Shown: positions 15,617 to 25,230 of the stretch, piece after piece
How positions within the stretch are numbered: the first letter of the stretch is position 1
Layout of the letters: every line of letters starts with the position of its first letter
Assembly: GCF_022024175.1 (NCBI RefSeq)
Contig: NZ_CP091794.1
Location: 1,302,001 to 1,366,000 of the forward strand
Length of the DNA: 64,000 bases
Direction: 5' to 3'
Source of the DNA: Prevotella communis
GTDB lineage: Bacteria; Bacteroidota; Bacteroidia; Bacteroidales; Bacteroidaceae
Program-made: the position numbers and the translations under genes
Notes under the pieces: model-generated
The model's input: the letters and a program-made list of their open reading frames with translations, nothing else
Database searches by the model: none
What the model was told of the DNA's origin: nothing

Positions 15617-17776
15617 TTAGTCCTCGTCCTTGAGTTCGGCCTCGTGCTCCTTGATAAGGGTCTGCTGGATATCGTTTGGCACCAGTTCGTAAGAGGCAAA
15701 CTTGGTGGTGAACGATGCACGACCGCCAGTGATAGAGCTCAGTGCGATAGAATAGTTGGAGAGCTCCTTCAAAGGAATCTTGGCAGAGAGCTTCTGATAG
15801 CCAGCCTCAGAGTCCATACCCATGATGATGGCACGGCGTCCCTGCAGGTCGCTCATCACGTCGCCCATATAGTCGGCAGGTACATAGACCTCGAGGTCGT
15901 AGATAGGCTCCAGCACCTTAGGTCCAGCCTCGCGGAAGGCAGCGCTGAATGCATTACGTGCAGCCAGCATGAATGAGAGCTCGTTTGAGTCAACGGGGTG
16001 CATCTTACCGTCGTAGACGATAACGCGCACGTCGCGAGCGTAAGAACCTGTCAGAGGACCCTGTTCCATGCGTTCCATGATACCCTTGAGGATAGCGGGC
16101 ATGAAGCGCATATCGATGGCACCACCCACCACGGAGTTGATGAAGACGAGTTTGCCGCCCCATTCCAGGTCGATCTCTTCCTTGCCCTTGATGTTCATCT
16201 TGAACTCCTGACCGTTGATCTTGAATGATGTAGGATCGGGCATACCGTCAGCATAGGGCTCTACAATCAGGTGGACCTCACCAAACTGACCAGCACCGCC
16301 TGACTGCTTCTTGTGACGATAGTCGGCACGCGCCATCTTCGTGATGGTCTCACGATAAGGAATCTTGGGCTCGATATACTCAATCTTGATCTTCTCGTTG
16401 TTCTCCATACGCCATTTCAGGGTGCGCAGGTGGAACTCTCCCTGACCATGAACGATGATCTGGCGAAGCTCTTTAGACTGCTCTACAACCCATGTGGGGT
16501 CTTCCTGACGCATCTTGGTCAGGGCCACCATCATCTTCTCGGTCTCGGCCTCGTTGACGGCCTTGATGGCGCGAGAATACTTAGAATTAGGATACTTGAT
16601 GAAGTCGTAGCGCCACTCGCAGTCCTTGCCGTTGAGGGCATTGCCGGTCTTCACGTCCTTCAGTTTCACGGTACAGCCGATGTCGCCGGCCTTCAGTTCG
16701 TCAACTGGGATGCGGTTGGCTCCTGCACATGCATAGATGGTGCCGATGCGCTCCTTAGAACCACGGTCGGAGTTGGTCAGGTCGTCGCCACTCTTCACAG
16801 CGCCACTCATCACCTTGAAATACTGCACCTCGCCGATGTGGGGCTCTACGCCCGTCTTGAAGAAATAGAGCGATGTGGGGCCTGCGGCATCGGGGGTGAC
16901 CTCCTCGCCACGGGTGTTGCGCACCTTGGGCATCTCGCTCACAAAGGGCACCACATTGCCCAGGAACTCCATCAGACGGCGCACACCCATATCCTTGCCT
17001 GCGCAGACGCAGAACACGGGGAAGATAGAACGGGTTACCAGACCCTTGCGGATACCTTCGCGCATCTCGTCCTCAGTGAGGCTCTCGCTCTCGAAGAATT
17101 TCTCCATCAGTGTATCATCGTTGGCTGCAGCAGCCTCTACGAGGGTAGCGTGCAACTCCTTTGCTTTCTCCATCTGGTCGGCAGGAATCTCCTCAATGAT
17201 AGGAGCACCGCCTTCGGGCTTCCATGAGTATTTCTTCATCAGAAGCACGTCGATCACGGCGTTGAAATCAGGACCTGTGGCAATAGGATACTGCACGGGT
17301 ACGCACTTCTCACCGTAGATCTCCTTCATATTAGTAAGGATAGTGTCAAAGTCGCAGTGCTCCTTATCCAACTGGTTTACCAGGAAGATGACGGGCTTCT
17401 GCAGCTTTTCTGTGTAGCGGAAGGCATTCTGGGTGCCTACCTCTGGGCCATACTGGCCATTCAGCAGAATAACAGCCTGGTCGGTGACGTTGAGGGCGGT
17501 GATGGCACCACCTACGAAGTCGTCTGAACCTGGACAGTCAATGATATTGAGTTTTTTGTTATTCCACTCCACATGAAAAACAGTAGAGAACACCGAGTAG
17601 CCATATTCCTGTTCAACGGGGAAATAATCGCTCATGGTGTTCTTACCTTCTACGGTGCCGCGACGCTTGATGATGCCGGCCTCGTAAACCATTGCTTCGG
17701 CAAGAGTAGTCTTGCCGCTACCCGCACTGCCAAGCAATGCAATGTTCTTAATCTCGTTTGTCTGATAAACTTTCAT
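15617..17776 (-). CDS. Elongation factor G paralog (EF-G2 type), catalytic His replaced
   Basis: This 719-residue translation GTPase has domains I-V. The P-loop GSAGSGKTT (16-24), NQLDKEHCD (G4, 134-142) and the C-terminal domains are intact. Switch II reads CPGSDDF where ordinary EF-G has TPGHVDF, so Ser84 (codon 17525-17527) replaces the catalytic His. The switch I region is also unlike EF-G1. This fits the divergent EF-G2 paralog of Bacteroides, reported to lack GTP hydrolysis and to support growth in the gut and under carbon limitation. The canonical fusA is expected elsewhere. It follows the ilv genes at an 89-bp gap and ends at a terminator. Confidence 0.9.
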   Translation of the reverse strand: MKVYQTNEIKNIALLGSAGSGKTTLAEAMVYEAGIIKRRGTVEGKNTMSDYFPVEQEYGYSVFSTVFHVEWNNKKLNIIDCPGSDDFVGGAITALNVTDQAVILLNGQYGPEVGTQNAFRYTEKLQKPVIFLVNQLDKEHCDFDTILTNMKEIYGEKCVPVQYPIATGPDFNAVIDVLLMKKYSWKPEGGAPIIEEIPADQMEKAKELHATLVEAAAANDDTLMEKFFESESLTEDEMREGIRKGLVTRSIFPVFCVCAGKDMGVRRLMEFLGNVVPFVSEMPKVRNTRGEEVTPDAAGPTSLYFFKTGVEPHIGEVQYFKVMSGAVKSGDDLTNSDRGSKERIGTIYACAGANRIPVDELKAGDIGCTVKLKDVKTGNALNGKDCEWRYDFIKYPNSKYSRAIKAVNEAETEKMMVALTKMRQEDPTWVVEQSKELRQIIVHGQGEFHLRTLKWRMENNEKIKIEYIEPKIPYRETITKMARADYRHKKQSGGAGQFGEVHLIVEPYADGMPDPTSFKINGQEFKMNIKGKEEIDLEWGGKLVFINSVVGGAIDMRFMPAILKGIMERMEQGPLTGSYARDVRVIVYDGKMHPVDSNELSFMLAARNAFSAAFREAGPKVLEPIYDLEVYVPADYMGDVMSDLQGRRAIIMGMDSEAGYQKLSAKIPLKELSNYSIALSSITGGRASFTTKFASYELVPNDIQQTLIKEHEAELKDED

Positions 17777-17865
17777 ACTTTATAGTCTTTAGGTTATAGG
17801 TATAATAAATTGTGGGTTCGAAATTAGGCATTTTCATTGAAAACGCCAAAGGTTTATCAGAAAAA

Positions 17866-18624
17866 TTAAGATATTTTTGTAAATGTCACTTTGCTGCGAC
17901 AGCATTCGGTGCCATCCGTGCGAACAATGCGGACGCAGTACTCGTCGTCGGCCGTATGTTCCTGATAGAAAGAGAGTTTGTCGCCAGCGTGAGCCTCGGC
18001 CACATAGGCTATTTCGAAGCGCTTGATGGCATGTGTGCGATACCAGTCGAGGTCCCAGAGGTCGAGCACGTGCTCAATGTATTTCACGGAGTTGATATGC
18101 CCGTTGATATCTACATCATTGTAAAAAGTGTCGATGGTGCGGATGAGTTCGGCGCCGTCGCTCATCTTCACGCGTCCGCCCTTGTCGATAGGACAGTCCT
18201 TATCGCTGACAATCCAGTCGTTGATGGCGCCGTTGTCTATCGAGAAGATATCCGTTGGCTGGCGCGTCTCGGTGTCGATCATGGCCCAGATAGAGCGTCC
18301 GTAGCCATAGACCTTGCCATCAACACCTGTGACGGCGAAGTTACGGCTGGTAAAATAGCGCATGGCACTCTCTACCCATGTCTCCACATTGAACTTGGTG
18401 TATTGCTGGGGCATCTCCTCCATCTCGATAGCCAGGCGCGAGAGCACCCACGAGCGGTTGATGGTCATGAGGTATTTCATACCAAAGCCACGGGCTGATG
18501 AATGGAAGTCGGCTGCATTGAGCATGTGATTGCCTAGATGACCCATAAACAGACGGCCGGAGAAGTCGCAGTGGAACGGCTCGGCCAAGAATTCGTATTT
18601 TCCTATTTTATCCATGTTTTTCAT
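17866..18624 (-). CDS. Acyl-ACP thioesterase (FatA-like)
   Basis: This 252-residue protein has two hotdog domains. The second shows the plant-type FatA catalytic segment DVDINGHINSVKYIEHVLD with the Asn-x-His pattern, and the first contains FVETW-like FNVETWVESAMRYF. Enzymes of this family release fatty acids from acyl carrier protein. It lies 24 bp after ilvN in the same direction, an arrangement common in Bacteroidota, where it may link branched-chain precursors to branched fatty acids; that link is inference. The start is ATG 18624, or the in-frame ATG 9 bp later. Confidence 0.88.
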   Translation of the reverse strand: MKNMDKIGKYEFLAEPFHCDFSGRLFMGHLGNHMLNAADFHSSARGFGMKYLMTINRSWVLSRLAIEMEEMPQQYTKFNVETWVESAMRYFTSRNFAVTGVDGKVYGYGRSIWAMIDTETRQPTDIFSIDNGAINDWIVSDKDCPIDKGGRVKMSDGAELIRTIDTFYNDVDINGHINSVKYIEHVLDLWDLDWYRTHAIKRFEIAYVAEAHAGDKLSFYQEHTADDEYCVRIVRTDGTECCRSKVTFTKIS

Positions 18625-18648
18625 ATTTTTATTTCATATTGATAAGAT

Positions 18649-19197
18649 TCACGCTTCCCTTGTCTCCTCGCGTTCTTCGAGGAAGGCGCTGACCTGCTCC
18701 TGCATGCCGCGCGTCACGGCAATACGACCTGAGCGGGTGTACTGCAGCACGCACTCGTAGGCGTCGAGCGCGCGGAAGAGTTCGATGATATCGTCGGTCT
18801 TGCCGCTCTTCATCACAATGGTATAGGTGGGGTTCACCTCCGTGATGGTGGCGTCATAGCGACGCACGGTGCGCGAAATCTCAGGGTTGGCCAGCACCTT
18901 CTCCGTAGACAGTTTATAGAGGCCAGCCTCGCGGATAAAGAGTTGGTCGTCAGTGAAATAGTTGGCTTTCACCACGTCGATTTTCTTCTCAATCTGACGG
19001 GTGATGATTTTAATCTGGTCTTCATCGCTCCAGGCGGTGATGGTGTATTTGTGTACGCCAGGGATGCTGGAGGCCGATACGTTCAGACTCTCGATATTAA
19101 CCTGACGACGGGTGAACACGGCGGTGATCTGGTTCAGGATACCTGCCACGTTCTCAGAATAGACGAGCAGGGTGTATAATTTTTTCTTGTCTTCCAT
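18649..19197 (-). CDS. ilvN: Acetolactate synthase small (regulatory) subunit
   Basis: This 182-residue protein has an N-terminal ACT domain beginning YTLLVYSENVAGILNQITAV and a second ACT-like half. It binds valine and controls the large subunit encoded 3 bp upstream. The length is near that of IlvH/IlvN proteins; the C-terminal tail is short and charged. It is part of the ilvD-ilvB-ilvN-thioesterase run. Confidence 0.93.
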   Translation of the reverse strand: MEDKKKLYTLLVYSENVAGILNQITAVFTRRQVNIESLNVSASSIPGVHKYTITAWSDEDQIKIITRQIEKKIDVVKANYFTDDQLFIREAGLYKLSTEKVLANPEISRTVRRYDATITEVNPTYTIVMKSGKTDDIIELFRALDAYECVLQYTRSGRIAVTRGMQEQVSAFLEEREETREA

Positions 19198-19200
19198 ATT

Positions 19201-20910
19201 TTAAATCTCCAATTTCATCTTATCAACATCCATACCTGGAGGCGTCATAGGCAGCACGTCATCGTCTTCCTTGATAGCACACTCCAGGATAAATGGACCA
19301 TCGGTGGCAAACATCTTCTCGATGGCTGACGCCAGGTCCTTACGGTCTGTCACGGCCTGATAGGGGATGCCGTAGCCCTGAGCGATGAGCTCGTAGCAGG
19401 GATTCATCATCTTGGTGAACGACTTGCGGCGCATCCAGAACATGTCCTGCCACTGGCGTACGTTGCCCAGGTAGTGGTTGTTCATGAGAATCATCTTCAC
19501 TGGCGCCTTCTGTTCCATGATGGTGCCCAGTTCCTCGATACACATCTGGAAACCACCATCGCCCATGAAGCAGCATACCTGACGATCAGGGGCACCGAAG
19601 GTGGCACCGATGGCTGCAGGCATACCATAACCCATGGTGCCAAGACCACCACTGGTGCAGATGCTGCGCTTATTGTGATACTTGAAGTAACGGGTTGCAA
19701 ATAACTGGTTTTGACCAACATCCGTTACGAGTATGGCGTCTTCTTTTGCCTGCTCGGCAACAGCATTGACCACCTCGCCCATGAGCAGTGGACCCTCCTT
19801 GGGATGGATGGCCGGCTCGATGACTTTGGTACGCTCTTTCTTGTCGAGCTCATGGAAAGAGTCGCGCCACTCCTGATGACTGTTCTTGTTGACCAGCACC
19901 GTGAGGGCAGGGAGCGACTCCTTACAGTCGGCCACCACAGCCACATGGGCCTTCACGTTCTTGTCAATCTCAGAACGGTCAATATCCAGATGAATCACCT
20001 TGGCCTGTTTGGCGTAGGTCTTCAGGTTTCCTGTCACACGATCGCTGAAGCGCATGCCGATAGCGATGAGTACGTCGCACTGTTGTTCCTTCAGGTTCAC
20101 GGCATAATTGCCATGCATACCCAGCATACCTACGTTGAGCGGATGATTAGAGGGCAGGGCAGAGAGTCCCAGCATGGTGCGTCCGGCAGGGATGTCGGCC
20201 TTCTCGAGGAATGCCTTCAGTTCCTCCTGCGCGTTACCCAGTTCTACGCCCTGACCCACGAGTGCCAAAGGACGCTTCGCGTTGTTGATGAGTTCGGCAG
20301 CCTGGCGAACAGCCTCGTTGTCGAGCTTAGGATAGGGCACGTAAGAACGGATAAAGTCGCATTTCTTGGGCTCCCAGTCAATCTCCTCAGTCTGTGCGTT
20401 CTTGGTGAAGTCGAGCACCACAGGACCAGGACGTCCTGTGCGCGCGATATAGAAGGCACGGCTCACAGCCCATGCCACATCGGATGCATGACGTATCTGA
20501 TAGCTCCACTTGGAGATAGGCTGTGCCACGCCTACGAGGTCGACCTCCTGGAAGAAATCAGTACCCAGCGCACCTGTAGGCACCTGACCGGCAATGACTA
20601 CGATAGGCGTAGAGTCCATCATGGCATCAGCGATACCTGTCAGCGTGTTGGTCACACCAGGACCACTGGTCACCAGTACCACACCAACCTCGCCACTGAC
20701 GCGGGCATAGCCCTCTGCTGCGTGGGTGGCTCCCTGTTCGTGGCGCACCAGGATATGGTCGAAACATTTTTTCTCGCCTCGTGTATAGTCGTAGAGCGCG
20801 TCGTAGGTGGGCATGATACTGCCACCAGGATAGCCGAAGATGGTCTTCACGCCCTCGGCCTGTAGTGCGCGCATCAGCGCTTTTGCGCCTGTAATTCTAT
20901 CTTTCAACAT
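19201..20910 (-). CDS. ilvB: Acetolactate synthase large (catalytic) subunit
   Basis: This 569-residue thiamine-diphosphate enzyme makes 2-acetolactate or 2-aceto-2-hydroxybutyrate. The N-terminal catalytic Glu lies in VRHEQGATHAAEGYAR, and the ThDP-binding motif is GDGGFQMCIEEL...NN near residue 440-470. The middle FAD-binding domain is present. The length is normal. It starts 57 bp after ilvD; that gap holds a GC-rich hairpin. ilvN begins 3 bp after its stop. Confidence 0.96.
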   Translation of the reverse strand: MLKDRITGAKALMRALQAEGVKTIFGYPGGSIMPTYDALYDYTRGEKKCFDHILVRHEQGATHAAEGYARVSGEVGVVLVTSGPGVTNTLTGIADAMMDSTPIVVIAGQVPTGALGTDFFQEVDLVGVAQPISKWSYQIRHASDVAWAVSRAFYIARTGRPGPVVLDFTKNAQTEEIDWEPKKCDFIRSYVPYPKLDNEAVRQAAELINNAKRPLALVGQGVELGNAQEELKAFLEKADIPAGRTMLGLSALPSNHPLNVGMLGMHGNYAVNLKEQQCDVLIAIGMRFSDRVTGNLKTYAKQAKVIHLDIDRSEIDKNVKAHVAVVADCKESLPALTVLVNKNSHQEWRDSFHELDKKERTKVIEPAIHPKEGPLLMGEVVNAVAEQAKEDAILVTDVGQNQLFATRYFKYHNKRSICTSGGLGTMGYGMPAAIGATFGAPDRQVCCFMGDGGFQMCIEELGTIMEQKAPVKMILMNNHYLGNVRQWQDMFWMRRKSFTKMMNPCYELIAQGYGIPYQAVTDRKDLASAIEKMFATDGPFILECAIKEDDDVLPMTPPGMDVDKMKLEI

Positions 20911-20934
20911 TTCTCTGATAAATATGTAATTTCT

Positions 20935-20954
20935 CCCCTCCCTCCAGGGAGGGG
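20935..20954. repeat. GC-rich hairpin in the ilvD-ilvB gap
   Basis: CCCCTCCC / GGGAGGGG with a TCCA loop (20935-20954), followed by further G-runs to 20961 on the plus strand. It lies directly after the ilvD stop on the minus strand, without a T-run, so it is more likely an attenuating or RNA-stabilising element than a terminator. Confidence 0.6.
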
Positions 20955-20967
20955 GCGGGGGAGAGTC

Positions 20968-22761
20968 TTAATCAATGATTCTAACGCCGCCCTTGTCTGC
21001 TGACGATACGCTCTGTGCATAGGCACGCAGCGCCTTGCTGACCACGCGATTGCGCTTCAGGGGCTGCTGAGGACGGGCTGCAAGTTCCTCGTCTGAGAGT
21101 CTTACGTTGATAGAACGGCTGGGGATGTCAATCTCGATGATGTCGCCATCCTTAATCTTGCCGATGTTGCCGCCAGAGGCTGCCTCGGGTGAGATATGGC
21201 CGATAGAGAGGCCGCTGGTGCCACCAGAGAAGCGTCCGTCGGTAATCAGGGCACACTCCTTACCCATATGCATAGACTTGATGTATGAGGTGGGGTAGAG
21301 CATCTCCTGCATGCCAGGACCACCCTTGGGACCTTCGTGGGTGATGACGACGCAGTCGCCTTTCTTCACCTTACCGCCAAGGATGCCCTCGCAGGCATCT
21401 TCCTGAGAGTCGAAGACCACGGCAGGACCTTCGAAATGCCACAGACTCTCGTCAACACCGGCTGTTTTTACCACACAACCGTCCTGTGCGATATTTCCGA
21501 AAAGCACAGCCAGTCCGCCATCCTTGGTGTAGGCATGTGCGATATCACGGATACAGCCATTGGCACGGTCTGTGTCGAGTGATGGATATACCTCGCTCTG
21601 TGAGCCCATCTTGGTAGAGAATCGGTTGCCTGGGGCAGAGAAGTAGATGCTAGTCTTACTAGTCTCACTAGTAATATCATAAGCCTTCATGGCCTCGCCC
21701 AGCGTCATGCCATCCACGCGAGGCGCATTGGTGCGGATAAGTCCGCCCTTGTTGAGCTCGTTCATGATGCCCAGGATGCCACCGGCACGGTTGCACTCCT
21801 GAACAGAGTATTTCTGCGTGTTGGGAGCCAGTTTGCAGAGGCAGGGCGTCTTACGACTCAGTTCATCGATATCCTTGATGGTGAAGTCGGCACCAGCCTC
21901 CTGAGCCACAGCCAGCAGATGGAGCACCGTATTGGTAGAGCCACCCATGGCGATGTCGAGGGTCATGGCATTGAGGAAAGCATCGCGCGTAGCGATATTG
22001 CGAGGCAGTACGCTCTCGTCGCCATCCTCATAGTAAGCCAGGGCATTCTTTACCACCTGACGGGCAGCAGCCTTGAAGAGTTCGATACGATTGGCGTGGG
22101 TAGCCAGGATAGTACCATTGCCTGGCAGAGAGAGGCCGATAGCCTCTGTGAGTGAGTTCATGCTGTTGGCAGTAAACATACCTGAGCATGAGCCGCATCC
22201 AGGACAGGCACAGCCTTCAATCTGAGCCATCTCCTCGTCGGATACAGAGGGGTCGGCACCCTTGATCATCGCTGTGATCAGGTCGGCATTTTCGCCACGC
22301 CATTTGCCTGCCTCCATAGGTCCGCCAGAACAGAACACGGTGGGGATGTTCAGGCGCATAGAGGCCATCAGCATGCCTGGTGTCACCTTGTCGCAGTTGG
22401 AGATGCAAATCATGGCATCTGCCTTATGGGCGTTGACCATATACTCCACAGAGTCGGCAATGATATCGCGTGAGGGCAGTGAATAGAGCATGCCATCATG
22501 TCCCATGGCGATACCATCATCAATGGCTATTGTATTGAATTCTGCTGCATAGCATCCCATGGCCTCGATTTCCTGTTTGACAATCTGACCAATCTCGTGC
22601 AGATGGGTATGACCAGGGACGAACTGGGTGAAGGAGTTGACAATGGCAATGATAGGTTTGCCGAATTGCTCACGTTTCATACCTGTTGCCACCCAAAGGG
22701 CGCGCGCTCCTGCCATACGTCTGCCTTCTGTGCAGATGCTACTTCTCAGTTGATGTTTCAT
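20968..22761 (-). CDS. ilvD: Dihydroxy-acid dehydratase
   Basis: This 597-residue iron-sulfur dehydratase converts dihydroxy acids to 2-keto acids in valine, leucine and isoleucine synthesis. Cluster-binding Cys are visible in [12 protein letters not shown] and [18 protein letters not shown], and the C-terminal [11 protein letters not shown] and [11 protein letters not shown] motifs are intact. It is the first gene of the ilv run. A promoter with GTTG/TATTTTTGC boxes and a 12-bp inverted repeat lies upstream. Confidence 0.97.
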   Translation of the reverse strand: MKHQLRSSICTEGRRMAGARALWVATGMKREQFGKPIIAIVNSFTQFVPGHTHLHEIGQIVKQEIEAMGCYAAEFNTIAIDDGIAMGHDGMLYSLPSRDIIADSVEYMVNAHKADAMICISNCDKVTPGMLMASMRLNIPTVFCSGGPMEAGKWRGENADLITAMIKGADPSVSDEEMAQIEGCACPGCGSCSGMFTANSMNSLTEAIGLSLPGNGTILATHANRIELFKAAARQVVKNALAYYEDGDESVLPRNIATRDAFLNAMTLDIAMGGSTNTVLHLLAVAQEAGADFTIKDIDELSRKTPCLCKLAPNTQKYSVQECNRAGGILGIMNELNKGGLIRTNAPRVDGMTLGEAMKAYDITSETSKTSIYFSAPGNRFSTKMGSQSEVYPSLDTDRANGCIRDIAHAYTKDGGLAVLFGNIAQDGCVVKTAGVDESLWHFEGPAVVFDSQEDACEGILGGKVKKGDCVVITHEGPKGGPGMQEMLYPTSYIKSMHMGKECALITDGRFSGGTSGLSIGHISPEAASGGNIGKIKDGDIIEIDIPSRSINVRLSDEELAARPQQPLKRNRVVSKALRAYAQSVSSADKGGVRIID

Positions 22762-22789
22762 AATCGTATCTTGATTTTCTTAAAGAACT

Positions 22790-22848
22790 GCAAAAATAAA
22801 GCATTTTCCGCAAATCACCAACACTTTCGTTAGTAAATTTGCGGAAAA
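22790..22848 (-). promoter_or_regulatory. ilvD promoter with candidate operator (12-bp inverted repeat)
   Basis: On the minus strand GTTG (22819-22822), 20 bp, TATTTTTGC (22790-22798) forms the promoter. The arms TTTTCCGCAAAT (22804-22815) and ATTTGCGGAAAA (22837-22848) are perfect reverse complements, and the -33 box lies between them. This is the layout expected of a repressor or activator site; the regulator is unknown. Confidence 0.55.
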
Positions 22849-22875
22849 CTACCAAATTATAATTAAAATCAAAGA

Positions 22876-25221
22876 TTATTCGAAAATCTGTTCAATGATT
22901 TCGTCAGCTTCACCAGGTGCGCCGTCAACGATGCGCATATCGTCCTCAGTGCTACACGGGTCAAATCCAGGGGGTAGGTCGAACTGGTCATCCTGTGAAT
23001 AGGGCAGGGTGGAGTCGGCATAGATACTTTTCATGTAGAGACCGAAGATAGGCAGCGCCATGGAGGCACCCTGACCATAGGTCATGGAGTCGAAGTGGAT
23101 ATCGCGGTCATCACCTCCTACCCAGCAGGCAGAGACAAGTCTTGGGGCTACGCCCATAAACCATCCGTCGCTGTTGTTGGTGGTCGTACCTGTCTTACCG
23201 CCCAGCGGTGCCGTGATGTTATAGCGGAAGCGCAGGCGTCCGGCTGTACCGCCATCAACAACGGCACGAAGCATGTACAACATCTTGTCGGCTGCATCGC
23301 CACTGATAACCTCGTTTATGCGTGGCTTGAACTCGGCCAGCGTGTTGCCTTCGTTGTCCACAATCTTGGTGACATACAATGGTGCCGAACGGATACCGTG
23401 GTTGATGAAGGCGGTGTAGGCACTGGCCATCTCGGCAACGGAAATCTCGCAGGGACCAAGGCACAGTGATGGTGCCGGGTGAATCTCAGGATTGCGGATG
23501 CCGTAGTTGTGGAGCAGGGTTACAAAACCTTCCGGTGTCAGACGGTGCATCATCAAATAAGCTGATATCCAGTTGTTTGACTGCTGAAGACCCCATTTCA
23601 GGCTTACCATCTCACCATAGCGTGCACGACTGCCGTTACGTGGGGTCCATGGCTTGCCGTTGACCATATAGGTCTCCTGCACATTGGGCACCTCGTCGCA
23701 GGGCGTCATACCGTTCTCCATAGCCAGTGAATAGAGGAAGGGCTTGATGGTAGAACCTACCTGACGGCGTCCCTGTGTAGCCATGTCGTAGGCGAAATGA
23801 CGGAAATTGAGTCCACCCACATAGGCCTTCACGGCACCTGTCTGGGGCTCCATGCTGAAGAAGCCTGTACGCAGGAACGACTTGTAATAGCGGATAGAGT
23901 CCATCGGTGTCATCGTGGTGTCCACCTCGCCATGGTAGGTGAAGATGGTCATGGGCACGGGCGTTGCGAAGGCACGCCTGATTTCCTCGTCACTACTGCC
24001 ACTGTTCTTCATCACGCGATAGCGCTCAGACTGACGGACGTTGCGCTGCAGGATTCTCTGTATCTCGGCCTGCGTCAGATTACGAGAATAGGGCGCGTTG
24101 GGCTTGTTGCGCATGGCCTTGTTGAACTCTGGCTGCAGGTACTTCACAATATGGTCGTAGCAAGCCTGTTCGGCATACTGCTGCATGCGTGAGTCGATGG
24201 TGGTATACACCTTCAGACCATCTGTGTAGATGTTGTAGTGCTCGCCATTGCGATTCACGTTCTTGTTGCACCAGCCATACAGCGGATCCTGTTCCCAATA
24301 GAGGGAGTCCATGTAGTACTTCACGTAGTAACCGTCTGGATAGTCGGACCTTACGGGTTTCTTTGCCATCATGTAATGGGCCAGGAAATCGCGGAAATAG
24401 GTGGCTTCTCCGTCATTATGGTCAGCAACATGGAAGTTCAGGTTCAAAGGCACCTGGCAGCAACTGTCATACTCTTCCTGTGTGAGATAGTCGGCTTTCA
24501 GCATCTGGCCTAAGACGACGTTACGGCGCTCCAGTGAACGCTCGGGGTATCGCACAGGATTGAAATACGAGGGGTTCTTACAGAGGCCTACCAGTGTGGC
24601 ACTCTCAGTAATCGTCAGTTCTGATGGCTCTTTTGAAAAATAGGTGTTGGCTGCAGTCTTGATACCCACCGCATTATGGAGGAAGTCGAAGTAGTTGAGA
24701 TACATGGTGATAATCTCGTCCTTCGTGTAGTTTTTCTCCAGCTTCACGGCGATAACCCACTCAATGGGCTTCTGCAGGGCACGCTCCATCGTAGAATGGG
24801 CTGTCTCTGAGAAGAGCTGTTTGGCCAACTGCTGTGTAATGGTAGAACCACCACCGGCTGCTTTCTGACCCATGACGCCACGTTTGATGATGGCACGCCC
24901 CAGGGCGTAGAAGTCGATGCCGGAATGCTCATAGAAACGGGCGTCCTCAGTGGCCACAAGGGCTTGGATGAGCGACGGCGCTATCTCTGAGTAGTTTACC
25001 ATGACACGGTTTTCACGGCTAATGCTCCATGTACCAAGCAGTTTTCCATCTGAGGAATATACCTGTGTGGCATAACGGTTGATGGGGTTCTGCAGGTCCT
25101 CGATAGGAGGCATGTAGCCTATCTTTCCTTCGGATATAGCCCAGAAACACACTGCTGCGCCGATGACAACAACGGCGAGCAGTGTCCATAGGAATCCGAT
25201 AAACCATTTTCTCATATGCAA
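22876..25221 (-). CDS. Bifunctional penicillin-binding protein 1A (class A PBP)
   Basis: This 781-residue peptidoglycan synthase has one N-terminal membrane helix (about 5-28), a GT51 transglycosylase domain with catalytic Glu92 in ATEDARFYEHSG and GGGSTITQQLAKQL, and a transpeptidase domain with Ser490-x-x-Lys493 (GSTIKPF), SNN at 548-550 and KTG at 676-678. The acidic C-terminal tail is a common low-complexity feature. It starts 9 bp after rprY, so PBP1A expression is probably tied to that two-component system. Confidence 0.95.
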   Translation of the reverse strand: MHMRKWFIGFLWTLLAVVVIGAAVCFWAISEGKIGYMPPIEDLQNPINRYATQVYSSDGKLLGTWSISRENRVMVNYSEIAPSLIQALVATEDARFYEHSGIDFYALGRAIIKRGVMGQKAAGGGSTITQQLAKQLFSETAHSTMERALQKPIEWVIAVKLEKNYTKDEIITMYLNYFDFLHNAVGIKTAANTYFSKEPSELTITESATLVGLCKNPSYFNPVRYPERSLERRNVVLGQMLKADYLTQEEYDSCCQVPLNLNFHVADHNDGEATYFRDFLAHYMMAKKPVRSDYPDGYYVKYYMDSLYWEQDPLYGWCNKNVNRNGEHYNIYTDGLKVYTTIDSRMQQYAEQACYDHIVKYLQPEFNKAMRNKPNAPYSRNLTQAEIQRILQRNVRQSERYRVMKNSGSSDEEIRRAFATPVPMTIFTYHGEVDTTMTPMDSIRYYKSFLRTGFFSMEPQTGAVKAYVGGLNFRHFAYDMATQGRRQVGSTIKPFLYSLAMENGMTPCDEVPNVQETYMVNGKPWTPRNGSRARYGEMVSLKWGLQQSNNWISAYLMMHRLTPEGFVTLLHNYGIRNPEIHPAPSLCLGPCEISVAEMASAYTAFINHGIRSAPLYVTKIVDNEGNTLAEFKPRINEVISGDAADKMLYMLRAVVDGGTAGRLRFRYNITAPLGGKTGTTTNNSDGWFMGVAPRLVSACWVGGDDRDIHFDSMTYGQGASMALPIFGLYMKSIYADSTLPYSQDDQFDLPPGFDPCSTEDDMRIVDGAPGEADEIIEQIFE

Positions 25222-25230
25222 TGGTGCTGT

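Noticed and set aside
16313-17227. A 304-codon open frame on the plus strand across the EF-G2 gene
   Set aside because: Shadow of a GC-biased coding sequence; EF-G2 is intact on the other strand.
19711-20865. A 384-codon open frame on the plus strand across ilvB
   Set aside because: It mirrors ilvB codon structure; the ilvB product is full length with intact ThDP motifs. The antisense product has no family features.
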